From Seonamhaeicola aphaedonensis (GTDB lineage: Bacteria > Bacteroidota > Bacteroidia > Flavobacteriales > Flavobacteriaceae): 64,000 bases of DNA. Position 1 is the stretch's first letter, and each line of letters starts with the position of its first letter. The stretch covers positions 124,001 to 188,000 of the forward strand of contig NZ_QRDX01000006.1 in assembly GCF_003386195.1 (NCBI RefSeq), in the 5' to 3' direction. Made by a program: the position numbers and the translations under genes. Below are positions 17,793 through 26,940 of this stretch, piece after piece. The notes beneath the pieces are model-generated. The model had not been told where the DNA came from. It was given only the letters and a program-made list of their open reading frames with translations, and made no database searches.

Positions 17793-19208
17793 TTATTCGT
17801 CTTTCTGCCATACTGATTCAATATCCTCTAAAGACATCCCCTTGGTTTCTGGTATTTTTTTCAGGATAAAGGGCACTGGGATACAACATATAGCAAAGAC
17901 AAAGAAGGTCCATGACGCGCCTAGTGTTTCCAGCATCCACGGAACCACCTGACCGATTACGGCCGTACCAATCCATAGTGAAAAGGTTGCCAATGACATG
18001 GCTCTTCCCCTGACGTTAGTCGGATAAATTTCGGATAGCAACACCCATACCACTGGACCAAAGCCAATAGAGAATGAAGCACAGAAAACAAGTATGAAAA
18101 TAAGAACCAGAGACCCGCTTGTAAGATTAAAGAGAAAAAGAATACCAATAGTGGTCAGCGAAAGAGCCATACCGCTTACACCTGCCAATAGCAGTTTTTT
18201 ACGTCCAAAACTGTCGATTTTCCAAATCGTGAAAATAGTGGCCACTACGTTGATAAACCCGATAAATACCTGACCTCCCAAAGCTTCACTCAATTTTAAG
18301 CCAGCCTCTTCTAAAATTCTGGGACCATAATAAATAATGGCATTGATACCCGTAAACTGAGATAAAATAGCCAGCAGTATTCCTACAAACATGGCCACCC
18401 TGATACCTGGATGAAACAATATATTCCATGTGCCTTTTTCCTCTTTTGCAATCGCTGATTTAATGGATCGTATGTCTTCATCCGCAATCACATTGCCCTC
18501 AATCCTTTCTAAAATTATCTTCGCCTCCTGGTTTCTGTCCTTAGAAGACAGCCATCTTGGGCTTTCAGGGATAAAAAACAACGTCAGGAAAAACAAGATA
18601 GCTGGTATAGACTCCAAGCCAAACATGGATCGCCAGACTTCCTCTACGAATATCTCGTGCAAAAAACCTTGTTGAATGTCAGTGCTATCACCAAGATCCA
18701 ATAGCCATGCATTGGTAAAATACGCACTCAAGATTCCTACAGCTATGGCCAATTGATAGAGGGCTACCATTCTTCCTCTTAAATGGGCTGGCGAAACTTC
18801 AGAGATGTATAAAGGCGACAAGATTGATGCAATTCCGACACCAATACCACCTAAAATTCTATAAAATACCAGTTCACTGTGAGTCTCGGGTATCATACAT
18901 CCTAGGGCAGAAAGACTAAATAAAAACCCGGATAGAATCAAGGTCTTTTTTCGCCCAATACGGTCAGAGAGCTCACCGGCTACTAAAACCCCTCCAATAC
19001 AGCCAACCAACGCTGAGCTCACAAACCACCCTTCCATGATTGCGTCAAGCTCAAACTGGGCCTTGACAAGACCGATAGTTCCCGATACTACAGCAGTATC
19101 ATAGCCGAACAGAAACCCTCCTACTGAGGCAGTCACTGCAATGAAAACCAAAAATGAATTTCCGGCTTTCTGTTCAGCCTGTTTTTTTGAGAAAAAGTTA
19201 TTTACCAT
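17793..19208 (-). CDS. MFS sugar porter (second copy)
   Basis: 471 residues, twelve membrane helices. Same family as the porter at 12861-14240, with GGFLFGYDTAVVSGTIGLVK, SDRIGRKK, IPESPRWLSSKD, QFTGINAIIYYGPRI and KIPETKGMSLEDIE. The N-terminus carries about 20 extra residues (NNFFSKKQAEQKAG) before helix 1. It lies 41 bp after the PhyH dioxygenase gene and seems to end the catabolic part of block B. It should import a hexose or a modified hexose. Having one porter per operon suggests that the two imported compounds differ, for example plain and substituted mannose. That is inference. Confidence 0.95.
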   Translation of the reverse strand: MVNNFFSKKQAEQKAGNSFLVFIAVTASVGGFLFGYDTAVVSGTIGLVKAQFELDAIMEGWFVSSALVGCIGGVLVAGELSDRIGRKKTLILSGFLFSLSALGCMIPETHSELVFYRILGGIGVGIASILSPLYISEVSPAHLRGRMVALYQLAIAVGILSAYFTNAWLLDLGDSTDIQQGFLHEIFVEEVWRSMFGLESIPAILFFLTLFFIPESPRWLSSKDRNQEAKIILERIEGNVIADEDIRSIKSAIAKEEKGTWNILFHPGIRVAMFVGILLAILSQFTGINAIIYYGPRILEEAGLKLSEALGGQVFIGFINVVATIFTIWKIDSFGRKKLLLAGVSGMALSLTTIGILFLFNLTSGSLVLIFILVFCASFSIGFGPVVWVLLSEIYPTNVRGRAMSLATFSLWIGTAVIGQVVPWMLETLGASWTFFVFAICCIPVPFILKKIPETKGMSLEDIESVWQKDE

Positions 19209-19249
19209 GGGATGAAGTTTATTTTCCTGGCGCCTTAGAAGTTTCGTAG

Positions 19250-20206
19250 CTAAACACTGGCCATTGGTATAGCTTGCAACATGTCACCTAACTCTTTTGT
19301 AGAATCAAATAATATCGGGAAGCATTTATCATCTAAGGGGTCACCAGTTTTTCCTAAGGGAGGAAAGTTTTGGAGTGCTTCTTTCCTTTCATAATCATCA
19401 ACGTTTGAAAGGGTTTTGGTACCCATTGTATTCAAAACGATCGCTCTGCGTGAGCGCTCGGAGAGGTTGGCATATGACCCATGCATCATTAAGGGGTGGT
19501 GGAAACTGCAGTACCCTTTAGGCAGTTCATTGACAAACTTATTATCAAAGCTTGCCTTCTGATCTTCGTTCAATACCTCACGCACAGCATCCATGTCACC
19601 CGTAAGTCCTGTTATCGGCAACAATCCCCATTTATGGCTACCAGGAACATAATACATACATCCATTATCCGCATTTGCATCGTCCAATCCCAACCAACAG
19701 GTCAAATGGTTCATCGGCTTTGTAAAAGTCCAATAGGAAAAATCCTGATGCCACGCTACAACACCACCATGCTTTGCGGGCTTGCAGAATAATTGATCAT
19801 GAAAAACCTTAAAGTCACCTCCCATCAATTGGTAAACAGCCATGCGATACGCAGGAGACCACCACAAATCATGGAAACCCGGTGTAACTCTCCATCCGCC
19901 AATGGCGTGAAAAAGGACTTTTGTTGGGTCTTCAGCTTCATTACTCTCATAATGGTAAAAAAGCTTTCTCTCTTCATCGGATACCGATTGAAGTTTTTCG
20001 AGTTCTTCATTTAAGATGTCAACTTGCGTTTCTGTAAGTACTTTTATACCTGAAAGGAACCCGTTTTCCTCATAGAACTTAATCTGTTCTTCAGATAGAA
20101 CGTATTGTTGCCAATCTTCTGGGGTCTGTGGTTGCTTAATAAAATCTGATATAGGGCTACTATATTCTGAAAGATCACTTGTTTGAATTTCATCTGGCAA
20201 TTTCAT
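19250..20206 (-). CDS. PhyH-family Fe(II)/2-oxoglutarate dioxygenase
   Basis: 318 residues, no signal peptide, cytoplasmic. It matches the phytanoyl-CoA dioxygenase family: LSEEQIKFYEENGFLSGIKV at the start, the metal motif H153-x-D155 in WHQDFSYW, GCMYYVPGSHKWG, the distal His242 in MMHGSYANLS and Arg253/254 for 2-oxoglutarate. All metal ligands are present, so it should be an active oxygenase that hydroxylates a small molecule while turning 2-oxoglutarate into succinate. The gene lies 11 bp after the esterase and 41 bp before a sugar porter, within a LacI-controlled alpha-mannosidase operon. An oxygenase here suggests oxidative removal of a substituent, such as an O-methyl group, from a sugar. 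The true substrate is unknown. Confidence 0.92.
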   Translation of the reverse strand: MKLPDEIQTSDLSEYSSPISDFIKQPQTPEDWQQYVLSEEQIKFYEENGFLSGIKVLTETQVDILNEELEKLQSVSDEERKLFYHYESNEAEDPTKVLFHAIGGWRVTPGFHDLWWSPAYRMAVYQLMGGDFKVFHDQLFCKPAKHGGVVAWHQDFSYWTFTKPMNHLTCWLGLDDANADNGCMYYVPGSHKWGLLPITGLTGDMDAVREVLNEDQKASFDNKFVNELPKGYCSFHHPLMMHGSYANLSERSRRAIVLNTMGTKTLSNVDDYERKEALQNFPPLGKTGDPLDDKCFPILFDSTKELGDMLQAIPMASV

Positions 20207-20217
20207 AAGATGAATAT

Positions 20218-21015
20218 TTATTGATTATTAAAAAAATTGATACTTCGAAAGACATGCTTAGCCCAGTAGGACCATTCATGGCCACCTGGGAATTCTTCAT
20301 ATAAGTGTGGTATGTTATTTTCTTGCAGTTGTTGGTGTAGTTCTCTATTTGCAGGGAGTAGTGTATCATCCAAGCCACAATCGAAACGGAAGGGACCATA
20401 ATTGCCTTTATTGGCTCGTAATGTTTCCAAAACCGAATGCTCTATTACACTTTCCTGCTTCATCAAGGTGACGTCCTCTTCAATGAACATCTTCATTTGA
20501 TCGAGGTGCGTGATGGAGGATAATCCCGAAAAAGCTTTGAAAACACTTCCGTATTTTGCCCCCAACCTTAGTGCCCCAAAACCGCCCATAGATAAACCTG
20601 ATATAAATATGTCTGATTTGGTACTGACCTGCGGGATCATTTCATGAGTAGCGGCTATCACATCTTCTACTATCCATTTTTCAAAATCGAATCCACTATG
20701 GGGCAGGTACCCGCTCCCGTCCCCCCACAGCCCATCAGATGGCATGACCAATACCATGGGTTTGATTTCACCATTTTTGATCCAACTATCCATTTTTTGG
20801 TGAATCCCGGCGTTATATAGCCATGCACTATGGCTACCGTATACCCCATGAAGAAGCATAACAACAGGTAAATCTTTTAGTGACCTGTCTTCGGGAACAT
20901 AAACAGATATGTCACCACGACCTTTCAGGTTTTCACTCTTTACAGTAATCAACCTGAGGTTGCCTTGCTCAAAAGCAGGATCTGAAATGAATATGGTCCT
21001 AAACTTTGTACTCAT
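20218..21015 (-). CDS. Alpha/beta-hydrolase, esterase D / S-formylglutathione hydrolase-like
   Basis: 265 residues from ATG 21015 (MSTKFRTIFISD). An ATG at 21030 lies inside the preceding gene and is less likely. It is a PF00756-type esterase: VVMLLHGVYGSHSAW oxyanion region, nucleophile Ser142 in GLSMGGFGALRLG, Asp216/217 in FDCGLDD and His246 in GGHEWSYW. No signal peptide is visible, so it acts in the cytoplasm. It lies 4 bp after the alcohol dehydrogenase and 11 bp before the dioxygenase. The family includes S-formylglutathione hydrolases, feruloyl esterases and sugar-ester hydrolases. Pairing with a zinc alcohol dehydrogenase recalls formaldehyde oxidation modules, but sugar deacylation or lactone opening is equally possible. 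Confidence 0.9.
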   Translation of the reverse strand: MSTKFRTIFISDPAFEQGNLRLITVKSENLKGRGDISVYVPEDRSLKDLPVVMLLHGVYGSHSAWLYNAGIHQKMDSWIKNGEIKPMVLVMPSDGLWGDGSGYLPHSGFDFEKWIVEDVIAATHEMIPQVSTKSDIFISGLSMGGFGALRLGAKYGSVFKAFSGLSSITHLDQMKMFIEEDVTLMKQESVIEHSVLETLRANKGNYGPFRFDCGLDDTLLPANRELHQQLQENNIPHLYEEFPGGHEWSYWAKHVFRSINFFNNQ

Positions 21016-21019
21016 ATAC

Positions 21020-22144
21020 TTATTGATCAAATATAATTACACCTTTAGCATTTCTACCTGCCAGCATATCCTCAAAAGCTTTTGGCAAATCCTCGAATTT
21101 ATATTTACGTGTCACCATTTCATCAAGCATTAAATCTCCCTTTTTATAGAGATTTAATAAGATTGGATAATCTATTTGAGGTCGACATCTTCCATAAAGG
21201 GGATTGATGTATATTTTGTCCCACTGAAACAGATTCATATCAATGCTTATCTTATCTTCTATTCCACTCACCTGTACCGCAGTTCCGGCATTTCGGATCA
21301 TCGCCAAAGGTGCTGCACCCAGTTCCGGAATGGCTGTACATTCAAAAGCATAATCAGCCCCTCTTCCATCAGTCATTTCCTTTACTTCTTCTGCTGCATG
21401 TAACAGGTTTGTATCGTTTTTATCGGCTACAATAGTGTGTGTGGCTCCAAAACGCTTTGCCATTTCAAGGCGTAAAGGATTAATGTCGATGGCAATAATC
21501 TTTTCAGCACCCGATATCCTAGCTCCTTGAATGACGCTTAAGCCAACTCCTCCGGTTCCCAGCACAGCAACCGATGAACCGGCCTTAACCTGCGCTGTAT
21601 TCACCACTGACCCATAACCAGTCATTACTCCACAACCGATAATGGCAGCCGATGCAAAAGAGATTGGTGTATCGAATTTCACAACTGCATTTTCCTTTAC
21701 CATAGCATGTGTAGAGATGGTTCCGAGGTTGAAAGAGCGTTGAATTCCTTTTCCTTTGTACAAGGTGCTTTCGAGCCTGGCGTGACCTTGAGATATAGCG
21801 CCACCACTAGTTTGATTACCAACTGTTACCGGCGAGTTATTTTCACAGATATTCTGGTTCATTTCCTGGCACTGAAAACATTTGCCACAAGGGATAGCCC
21901 AATTAAGTACAACCTTGTCGCCAACCTTCACAGTAGTAACTTCATTGCCTACTGCTTCAACTATTCCTGCACCTTCATGCCCCATAACTAAGGGGGTATT
22001 CCAGTTTAATGAATCATAATCAGTATGGCAAATACCTGCCGCCATCATTTTAACCAATACTTCGTCTTTTTGGGGTTGGCTTACCTCTATGTTTTCGATC
22101 GAAAAATTGCCCTTACCATCTGTTATTGCGGCTCTACCTAACAT
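21020..22144 (-). CDS. Zinc-dependent MDR alcohol dehydrogenase
   Basis: 374 residues, cytoplasmic. Medium-chain dehydrogenase with the catalytic zinc site Cys39 (GICHTD), His56-Glu57 (GHEGAG) and the third Cys in IIGCGVMTGYGSV. The structural zinc set C86, C89, C92, C100 (CGKCFQCQEMNQNIC) is complete. The Rossmann motif is GTGGVGLSVIQGA, followed by AIDINPLRLEMAKRFGATH, which favours NAD. The layout resembles class III (formaldehyde/S-hydroxymethyl-thiol) and aryl-alcohol dehydrogenases. It lies 102 bp after a GH38 gene and 4 bp before the esterase. It may oxidise an alcohol or thiol-bound formaldehyde made by the neighbouring dioxygenase. Oxidation of an aglycone alcohol set free by the mannosidases is an alternative. 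Confidence 0.93.
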   Translation of the reverse strand: MLGRAAITDGKGNFSIENIEVSQPQKDEVLVKMMAAGICHTDYDSLNWNTPLVMGHEGAGIVEAVGNEVTTVKVGDKVVLNWAIPCGKCFQCQEMNQNICENNSPVTVGNQTSGGAISQGHARLESTLYKGKGIQRSFNLGTISTHAMVKENAVVKFDTPISFASAAIIGCGVMTGYGSVVNTAQVKAGSSVAVLGTGGVGLSVIQGARISGAEKIIAIDINPLRLEMAKRFGATHTIVADKNDTNLLHAAEEVKEMTDGRGADYAFECTAIPELGAAPLAMIRNAGTAVQVSGIEDKISIDMNLFQWDKIYINPLYGRCRPQIDYPILLNLYKKGDLMLDEMVTRKYKFEDLPKAFEDMLAGRNAKGVIIFDQ

Positions 22145-22246
22145 TCTAATTCGTTTTTTGTATTCATAACAATATCCTATATGTTCTGATCAATGAAAGG
22201 AGCTGGTCTTTTGGTTTGATAATAGACCAGTCCATACCCGATAAGC

Positions 22247-25200
22247 TTACTTTTCCGTCTCCAACAAGATGAACCTTGTTTCCCAGTGCTCAATGAGCAG
22301 GGGTGAAGTGATCTGATCCAATTTTTCCCCTAAAGCATTCGCATTGTACACAGCCTTAATAGTTGGGTTTTCTAGCAACTTATGGACATCCAGAATAGCA
22401 TGATCTCCTTCTGTTTCCCTTAAGTGAAGTACCACACCGTTACTATGAAATGCAGGCCTGGAGCTTACCAACAAAAGATTCTTAGGCGTATTTAGCTCCA
22501 CGAATGTTTTTGATTCGGCATCCACATTTGCATCTTGCCTTCCAGCGTTGGTTCTGGTAACCAACGGAACTCTATTACCCCAGCCAAACTGAGTAGAAAA
22601 TGCATTTGATTTGTCTCTCGTAGATGTAAACTGATACTTCCAATCCAATTCACCAAACTGACTGGCTTTAAAGTTGGTTGTCCAATAGTTGTTGAGTACC
22701 CATGAATATATATGGGCATTGTCCAAGTCCAATTTATAGTAATAGCGTCCTGTATTGATACCTCCAAAATGAACCAAGGGGATATCACTGCTATTGAAGG
22801 CAATCTGCGCATCGTCGGATTTGACCGCTACAAAGTTTTGAATCGTGTTCCAATCGGAAGAAGAACCGGCAAGCTGGTCTACACCCGGCCTAACGATACC
22901 TCCTTGTGCCTCGAAGACCAATTCTCCATTATTATCGTTTGCGAATGGGAAGGCAATAAACACACCTTCAGGATTGGTATTTTCATTCTTTCGCATGTTA
23001 TACAGCAATTCCACTTCTTTCTTTTGGTTATAAAGACGGATTTCAATGTTCAACCCTGATGGGCCTGCACATTCGGGTATATCAGCATGACACTTTATAC
23101 TGGTCCAGATTTCTCCTTCTTCAATTCCCGTTATTTCAAAATTTTGAAGTTCAACCAACCGTTTATTTAATGGTCGGTAAACCGTATCGCGAATCATCCC
23201 GGTAAGTCGCTCAAGTGAACTGCGTGTTTCCAGCAATTCATAGATAAAACTTCCCAGCTTGTGAGGACTGTTCTGATCTACCAACTCCATTTTCAACTCT
23301 TTGTCAAAAATGCTGGTAATACCGTTCTTTGATTCATCAATGCCGACTTTATAGTATTGGTTTTCAACTGTATTTGAGATCTCCAGTGATGTTTTATCAG
23401 CATGACTTTCATCATTGGAGGGTAGTATTCGGTAAGTGGCATAGCCCATAGCAGGCACATCTTCTACCCAAAGCGCCCAGCGACTACCTTCCCATCTTCT
23501 ACTTATTAATTGTGATGGAATTTTATTCCCTTTGCTATCTACAATAATATACCCACCATCGAGTGGCAATAAATCATAGTCTATAAATGCCTCGGCTACT
23601 CCGGTTCGTTTCCAGTTTAGCGTGTTAAAAACGGTAACTGAAGGCATTTTAGGAACGTCCACATAAGGTTGAACTAAACCGATAGCTTTTTCGCGCAATA
23701 GGTTTGCCTGCTGATTCGCCATCCATACATAGGAGGATTTCTGACTCCACTGATCCATTGAGTTTTTTGATTCAGGATCACGAATACTTTCTGACGCACC
23801 AAATGTATGTTCTCCGTAGAGCAATAGATTGTCATAGCAGTTGAGTACCTCGTTATTAATTTGCTCCGATATTTTTCCTCCTGAGGCCTTTGCCATGGAG
23901 AGTATCCCCATAGTTGCCAACATTTCAGCATGTGTATTTCGCGATACTTTAGTTTCTTTCATGGAAGATCCAAAGCCATCCGTCCACCAATCCGGCCATG
24001 CCTGCCTTTTTGTTTCAATCTTATCTGGGTGATTTTCCTCCATATACACCATAAATTCACTAGCCAATGAAGACCGAAGTTTAGGCCATTCGTATTTTTC
24101 ATTCCATTCTTTGATAATATCACAGGCCTTGGTAGATGGTGGCGAGTTGTCAGTCATGTAGCCCGAAAACTGGAAAGCGATTTTATTGAAGGGGTACTCT
24201 TTTTCCTCCATCTGTGTCAGGTATTTTGATAAGTTGCTTCTGAACACATCTAATTCCCCTGACGTCAAACTCAAAGCATTTCCATGCATATAATGCTCAC
24301 TCCGGTAGGCAAGCATTTTTTTACCCGAAGGTGACTCCCACCAAAACGAAGTAGGTTTGTTAAATGGCAAACGCGCACGATGCGCATGCACGCCCATGGT
24401 TAGGTATTTTACACCAGTATTTTCATACATATCAGGCATGCACCATCCAATTCCATTCACATCATTCTGCATAGCTGTAGTTACATCAATGCCCTGATCT
24501 TTAAAATCCTTAAGCGCCTGAAGCTGAATAGCCAAAGCTGTTTCATCTACGATTTCAGCAAAATTCAAAAACATCCCGGCAACCTCTATTCTGCCTTCTT
24601 TGATACGCTTAAGCAATCGGTCAACCTGCTGCTGAGGACGACTGTTGATATACTCCCTTACTGTCCAAGACACTTCACATGTCCAGCGAAACTGAGCGTC
24701 TTTAGGGTAATGATCTGTTTGATCACAAAAATCTAATGCATCATCGATGTATCTTAAATGCTCCGCTAAGATCTCTGATTGTTGACGTGTATAGCCTATG
24801 TCCGTATGACTGTGTTGAATCAAATAGACTGTCCATTCATTCACGGGTTTCAGCGCAACATCGAGTGACTTTGTATCCTTCCCGATCGTAATACCTGCTG
24901 TTACCGTTTTATCAGCAGTTACTTTTGGTATATCAAAGTCTATTTCATTTAATCCGGTTTGTAGATTTATTTCTTTTCTTTCCTGTCCTACCCAAACCTC
25001 TGCTTTTTGAGTCTCTGCAAGATGTACAATATCGAATCTCAGGGTATTGAAGAGTTTGTTGTTTTGCCGCTTAACCGTTTTCAATTGTGAAATAGAGATA
25101 TCCTTGCTAAGCTTAATTTTATAGGTCATATACCATGCAGCGCTATTATTATCTACCCCATCAATTTTCACATTTACAGGCTCACCTAATTTGACGATCT

Positions 25201-25651
25201 TTTTAGGTACTGTTAAAACAGCATAACCCATTTCGTCCCCATTATTATCAACCATTGATTTAAAGAAGCTTAAGGTAATGTCCTTTGTTCCATGGACTAC
25301 TCTGGCTTCATCACTCGAATGAGTAGGATTAGCAAATGTTAAGACCTCCTCGCTGTTAACCCATAGTTTAAATTGCTGTGGGTCTGGAGTTACATCTATT
25401 CCATATACCCAGATGAAAGAGACCGTTTTAGATTTAAGTGATGTTGGAATTTCATCAGTTTGCCACTCCATTTTCCCAACATCTTTATGAGCTCTGGTTA
25501 AATAACACTCATTATTGTATGAATAGGGCGATGGGTACGCAAAATTTACTCCATCCACATCCTTATCGTAGCCGTTTATGTAATTTTGGGCTTGAATGCT
25601 TCCTGCAAGCACGAGCAGGATCACCATTAATAAAAAATTTAGTTGTTTCAT
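22247..25651 (-). CDS. GH38-type alpha-mannosidase (LacI-1 linked)
   Basis: 1134 residues with a Sec signal (FLLMVILLVLAGSIQAQ). An N-terminal beta-sandwich part (about 25-265) precedes the GH38 catalytic barrel. The barrel begins at VYLIQHSHTDIGYTRQQSEI, giving metal ligands His280, His282 and Asp284. Asp397 in AMQNDVNGIGW is in the nucleophile position. FNTLNWKRTGVAEAFID marks the middle, followed by the large C-terminal beta domains (VENQYYKVGIDESKNGITSI). It should be a retaining, zinc-dependent exo-alpha-mannosidase in the periplasm. It has a close paralogue at 53388-56795, and both lie just downstream of a LacI gene and a matching operator. The nearest operator is at 25771-25786, 120 bp before the start codon. 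Confidence 0.9.
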   Translation of the reverse strand: MKQLNFLLMVILLVLAGSIQAQNYINGYDKDVDGVNFAYPSPYSYNNECYLTRAHKDVGKMEWQTDEIPTSLKSKTVSFIWVYGIDVTPDPQQFKLWVNSEEVLTFANPTHSSDEARVVHGTKDITLSFFKSMVDNNGDEMGYAVLTVPKKIVKLGEPVNVKIDGVDNNSAAWYMTYKIKLSKDISISQLKTVKRQNNKLFNTLRFDIVHLAETQKAEVWVGQERKEINLQTGLNEIDFDIPKVTADKTVTAGITIGKDTKSLDVALKPVNEWTVYLIQHSHTDIGYTRQQSEILAEHLRYIDDALDFCDQTDHYPKDAQFRWTCEVSWTVREYINSRPQQQVDRLLKRIKEGRIEVAGMFLNFAEIVDETALAIQLQALKDFKDQGIDVTTAMQNDVNGIGWCMPDMYENTGVKYLTMGVHAHRARLPFNKPTSFWWESPSGKKMLAYRSEHYMHGNALSLTSGELDVFRSNLSKYLTQMEEKEYPFNKIAFQFSGYMTDNSPPSTKACDIIKEWNEKYEWPKLRSSLASEFMVYMEENHPDKIETKRQAWPDWWTDGFGSSMKETKVSRNTHAEMLATMGILSMAKASGGKISEQINNEVLNCYDNLLLYGEHTFGASESIRDPESKNSMDQWSQKSSYVWMANQQANLLREKAIGLVQPYVDVPKMPSVTVFNTLNWKRTGVAEAFIDYDLLPLDGGYIIVDSKGNKIPSQLISRRWEGSRWALWVEDVPAMGYATYRILPSNDESHADKTSLEISNTVENQYYKVGIDESKNGITSIFDKELKMELVDQNSPHKLGSFIYELLETRSSLERLTGMIRDTVYRPLNKRLVELQNFEITGIEEGEIWTSIKCHADIPECAGPSGLNIEIRLYNQKKEVELLYNMRKNENTNPEGVFIAFPFANDNNGELVFEAQGGIVRPGVDQLAGSSSDWNTIQNFVAVKSDDAQIAFNSSDIPLVHFGGINTGRYYYKLDLDNAHIYSWVLNNYWTTNFKASQFGELDWKYQFTSTRDKSNAFSTQFGWGNRVPLVTRTNAGRQDANVDAESKTFVELNTPKNLLLVSSRPAFHSNGVVLHLRETEGDHAILDVHKLLENPTIKAVYNANALGEKLDQITSPLLIEHWETRFILLETEK

Positions 25652-25770
25652 TTTTTTATAATTGTTTTAATAATCACCTCTATAGGCCTAACTTAATTTT
25701 AGTAATACTTATTTATTTGTTGCTCCATAAATCTGGGACTTAGAGAAATTTAAATTTCATCAAAACTATT

Positions 25771-25786
25771 GCTCAAACCTTTGAGC
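25771..25786. promoter_or_regulatory. LacI-type operator before GH38 (LacI-1 type)
   Basis: GCTCAAACCTTTGAGC is a 16-bp palindrome with 7 of 8 matching half-site positions. It lies between the LacI-1 stop and the GH38 start and matches the site upstream of LacI-1. On the minus strand TAGTTTTG, a possible -7 element, lies a few bases downstream. Confidence 0.75.
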
Positions 25787-25804
25787 ATTTAGCAAAATTT
25801 AAAT

Positions 25805-26824
25805 TTAATGACTCCCACATGATTCTCTTACAATTAACTCAGTATTAAAGTAAAACTCCTCTTTTTTCATATTTATATCTTTCATGTTTTCCAATAATAT
25901 ATCTACAGCTTTTTCTCCTATTTCTTCAACAGGAAAGTCAATTGCAGTAAGAGGTACCTTAAATAGATCAAAATCATTTTTATGACCATAACTAACAACC
26001 GCCATATCTGTTGGAACTTTAATATTCATTTTATTTAAAGCCCTAATTCCATCTGCTGCTAAGAACTGTGTAGAAAAAATTAAACCTTCAACACCAATAG
26101 ATTTTGAGAGCATAATTTTTATAATTCTTTCCATATCATTATCAGTATGATTATACTCCAATTGTTGAATAAAGCCTTTTTTAACTTCACACCCATTTCG
26201 TTTCATAGTTTCTTCATAGCTATTCAATCGTTCATTGAGCGTTAATAAATCCATATTAAGCGAAACAAATCCTATTTTTTTTCTACCCATATTAATTAAA
26301 TGCTCTACCAGCATGGTAATACCTCCTATATTATTTAAACCCACAAAATTGGTTGAAATATCAGGGTACTTTCTGTCTATGAGTACCATAGGGAATTTAT
26401 TTTGAGTAAGCCGCAAAATGTCCTTTTCATTTTTTTGACTTGATGCTATTATTAAACCATCTACATTACGATCCAGCATTGATTGTATACTTTTCTCTTC
26501 TCTTTCTTTATCCTCACCTGTACTACTAAAAACAACTTCATAACCTGATTGCATTGCTTTTTTTTCTATGCTCCTTGTAATTCTTGCAAAAAAGAAATCT
26601 GCAATATTAGGTAAAACAAAACCTATCATATTACTTTTACCCACAATGAGACTTCTAGCTAGTGGATTAGGCTTATAATTGTGTGCTTTAGCATACTCCT
26701 CAATCATTTGCTGAGTGTTTATACTAATTCTTTTTTCATCACCCCTTCCGTTTAGCACATAGGAAATTGTAGATTTTGAAACCTTTAGCGCTGTTGATAT
26801 TTCTTGTAATGATATTGTTTTCAT
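25805..26824 (-). CDS. LacI-family transcriptional regulator (LacI-1)
   Basis: 339 residues. The N-terminal helix-turn-helix ISLQEISTALKVSKSTISYV is followed by a Bacteroidota-type insertion NGRGDEKRIS and the hinge YKPNPLARSLIVG. A periplasmic-binding-protein-like sugar sensor domain fills residues about 62-339 (MIGFVLPNIADFFFARI, DGLIIASSQKN, ELIVRESCGSH). It probably represses the downstream GH38-ADH-esterase-PhyH-MFS genes until a mannose-containing inducer binds. Palindromes GCACAAACGTTTGAGC (26838-26853, before its own start) and GCTCAAACCTTTGAGC (25771-25786, before GH38) are the obvious binding sites, implying autoregulation. It is a paralogue of the regulator at 52318-53334, which has different operators. 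Confidence 0.95.
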   Translation of the reverse strand: MKTISLQEISTALKVSKSTISYVLNGRGDEKRISINTQQMIEEYAKAHNYKPNPLARSLIVGKSNMIGFVLPNIADFFFARITRSIEKKAMQSGYEVVFSSTGEDKEREEKSIQSMLDRNVDGLIIASSQKNEKDILRLTQNKFPMVLIDRKYPDISTNFVGLNNIGGITMLVEHLINMGRKKIGFVSLNMDLLTLNERLNSYEETMKRNGCEVKKGFIQQLEYNHTDNDMERIIKIMLSKSIGVEGLIFSTQFLAADGIRALNKMNIKVPTDMAVVSYGHKNDFDLFKVPLTAIDFPVEEIGEKAVDILLENMKDINMKKEEFYFNTELIVRESCGSH

Positions 26825-26837
26825 TTTTTCAAAATAG

Positions 26838-26853
26838 GCACAAACGTTTGAGC
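26838..26853. promoter_or_regulatory. LacI-type operator before LacI-1
   Basis: GCACAAACGTTTGAGC has an exact 10-bp core palindrome CAAACGTTTG and lies 14 bp upstream of the LacI-1 start codon. On the minus strand TAGTTTCG, a one-mismatch -7 element, lies a short distance upstream. It shares the half-site with 25771-25786, consistent with autoregulation. Confidence 0.75.
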
Positions 26854-26940
26854 AAATCAGTCGAAACTAAAAGTTTTTTTTTTGCCTTAACTTATTTTTT
26901 AGACAAACAACATTGTTTAAACCCTCAACAGCTTTAAAAG

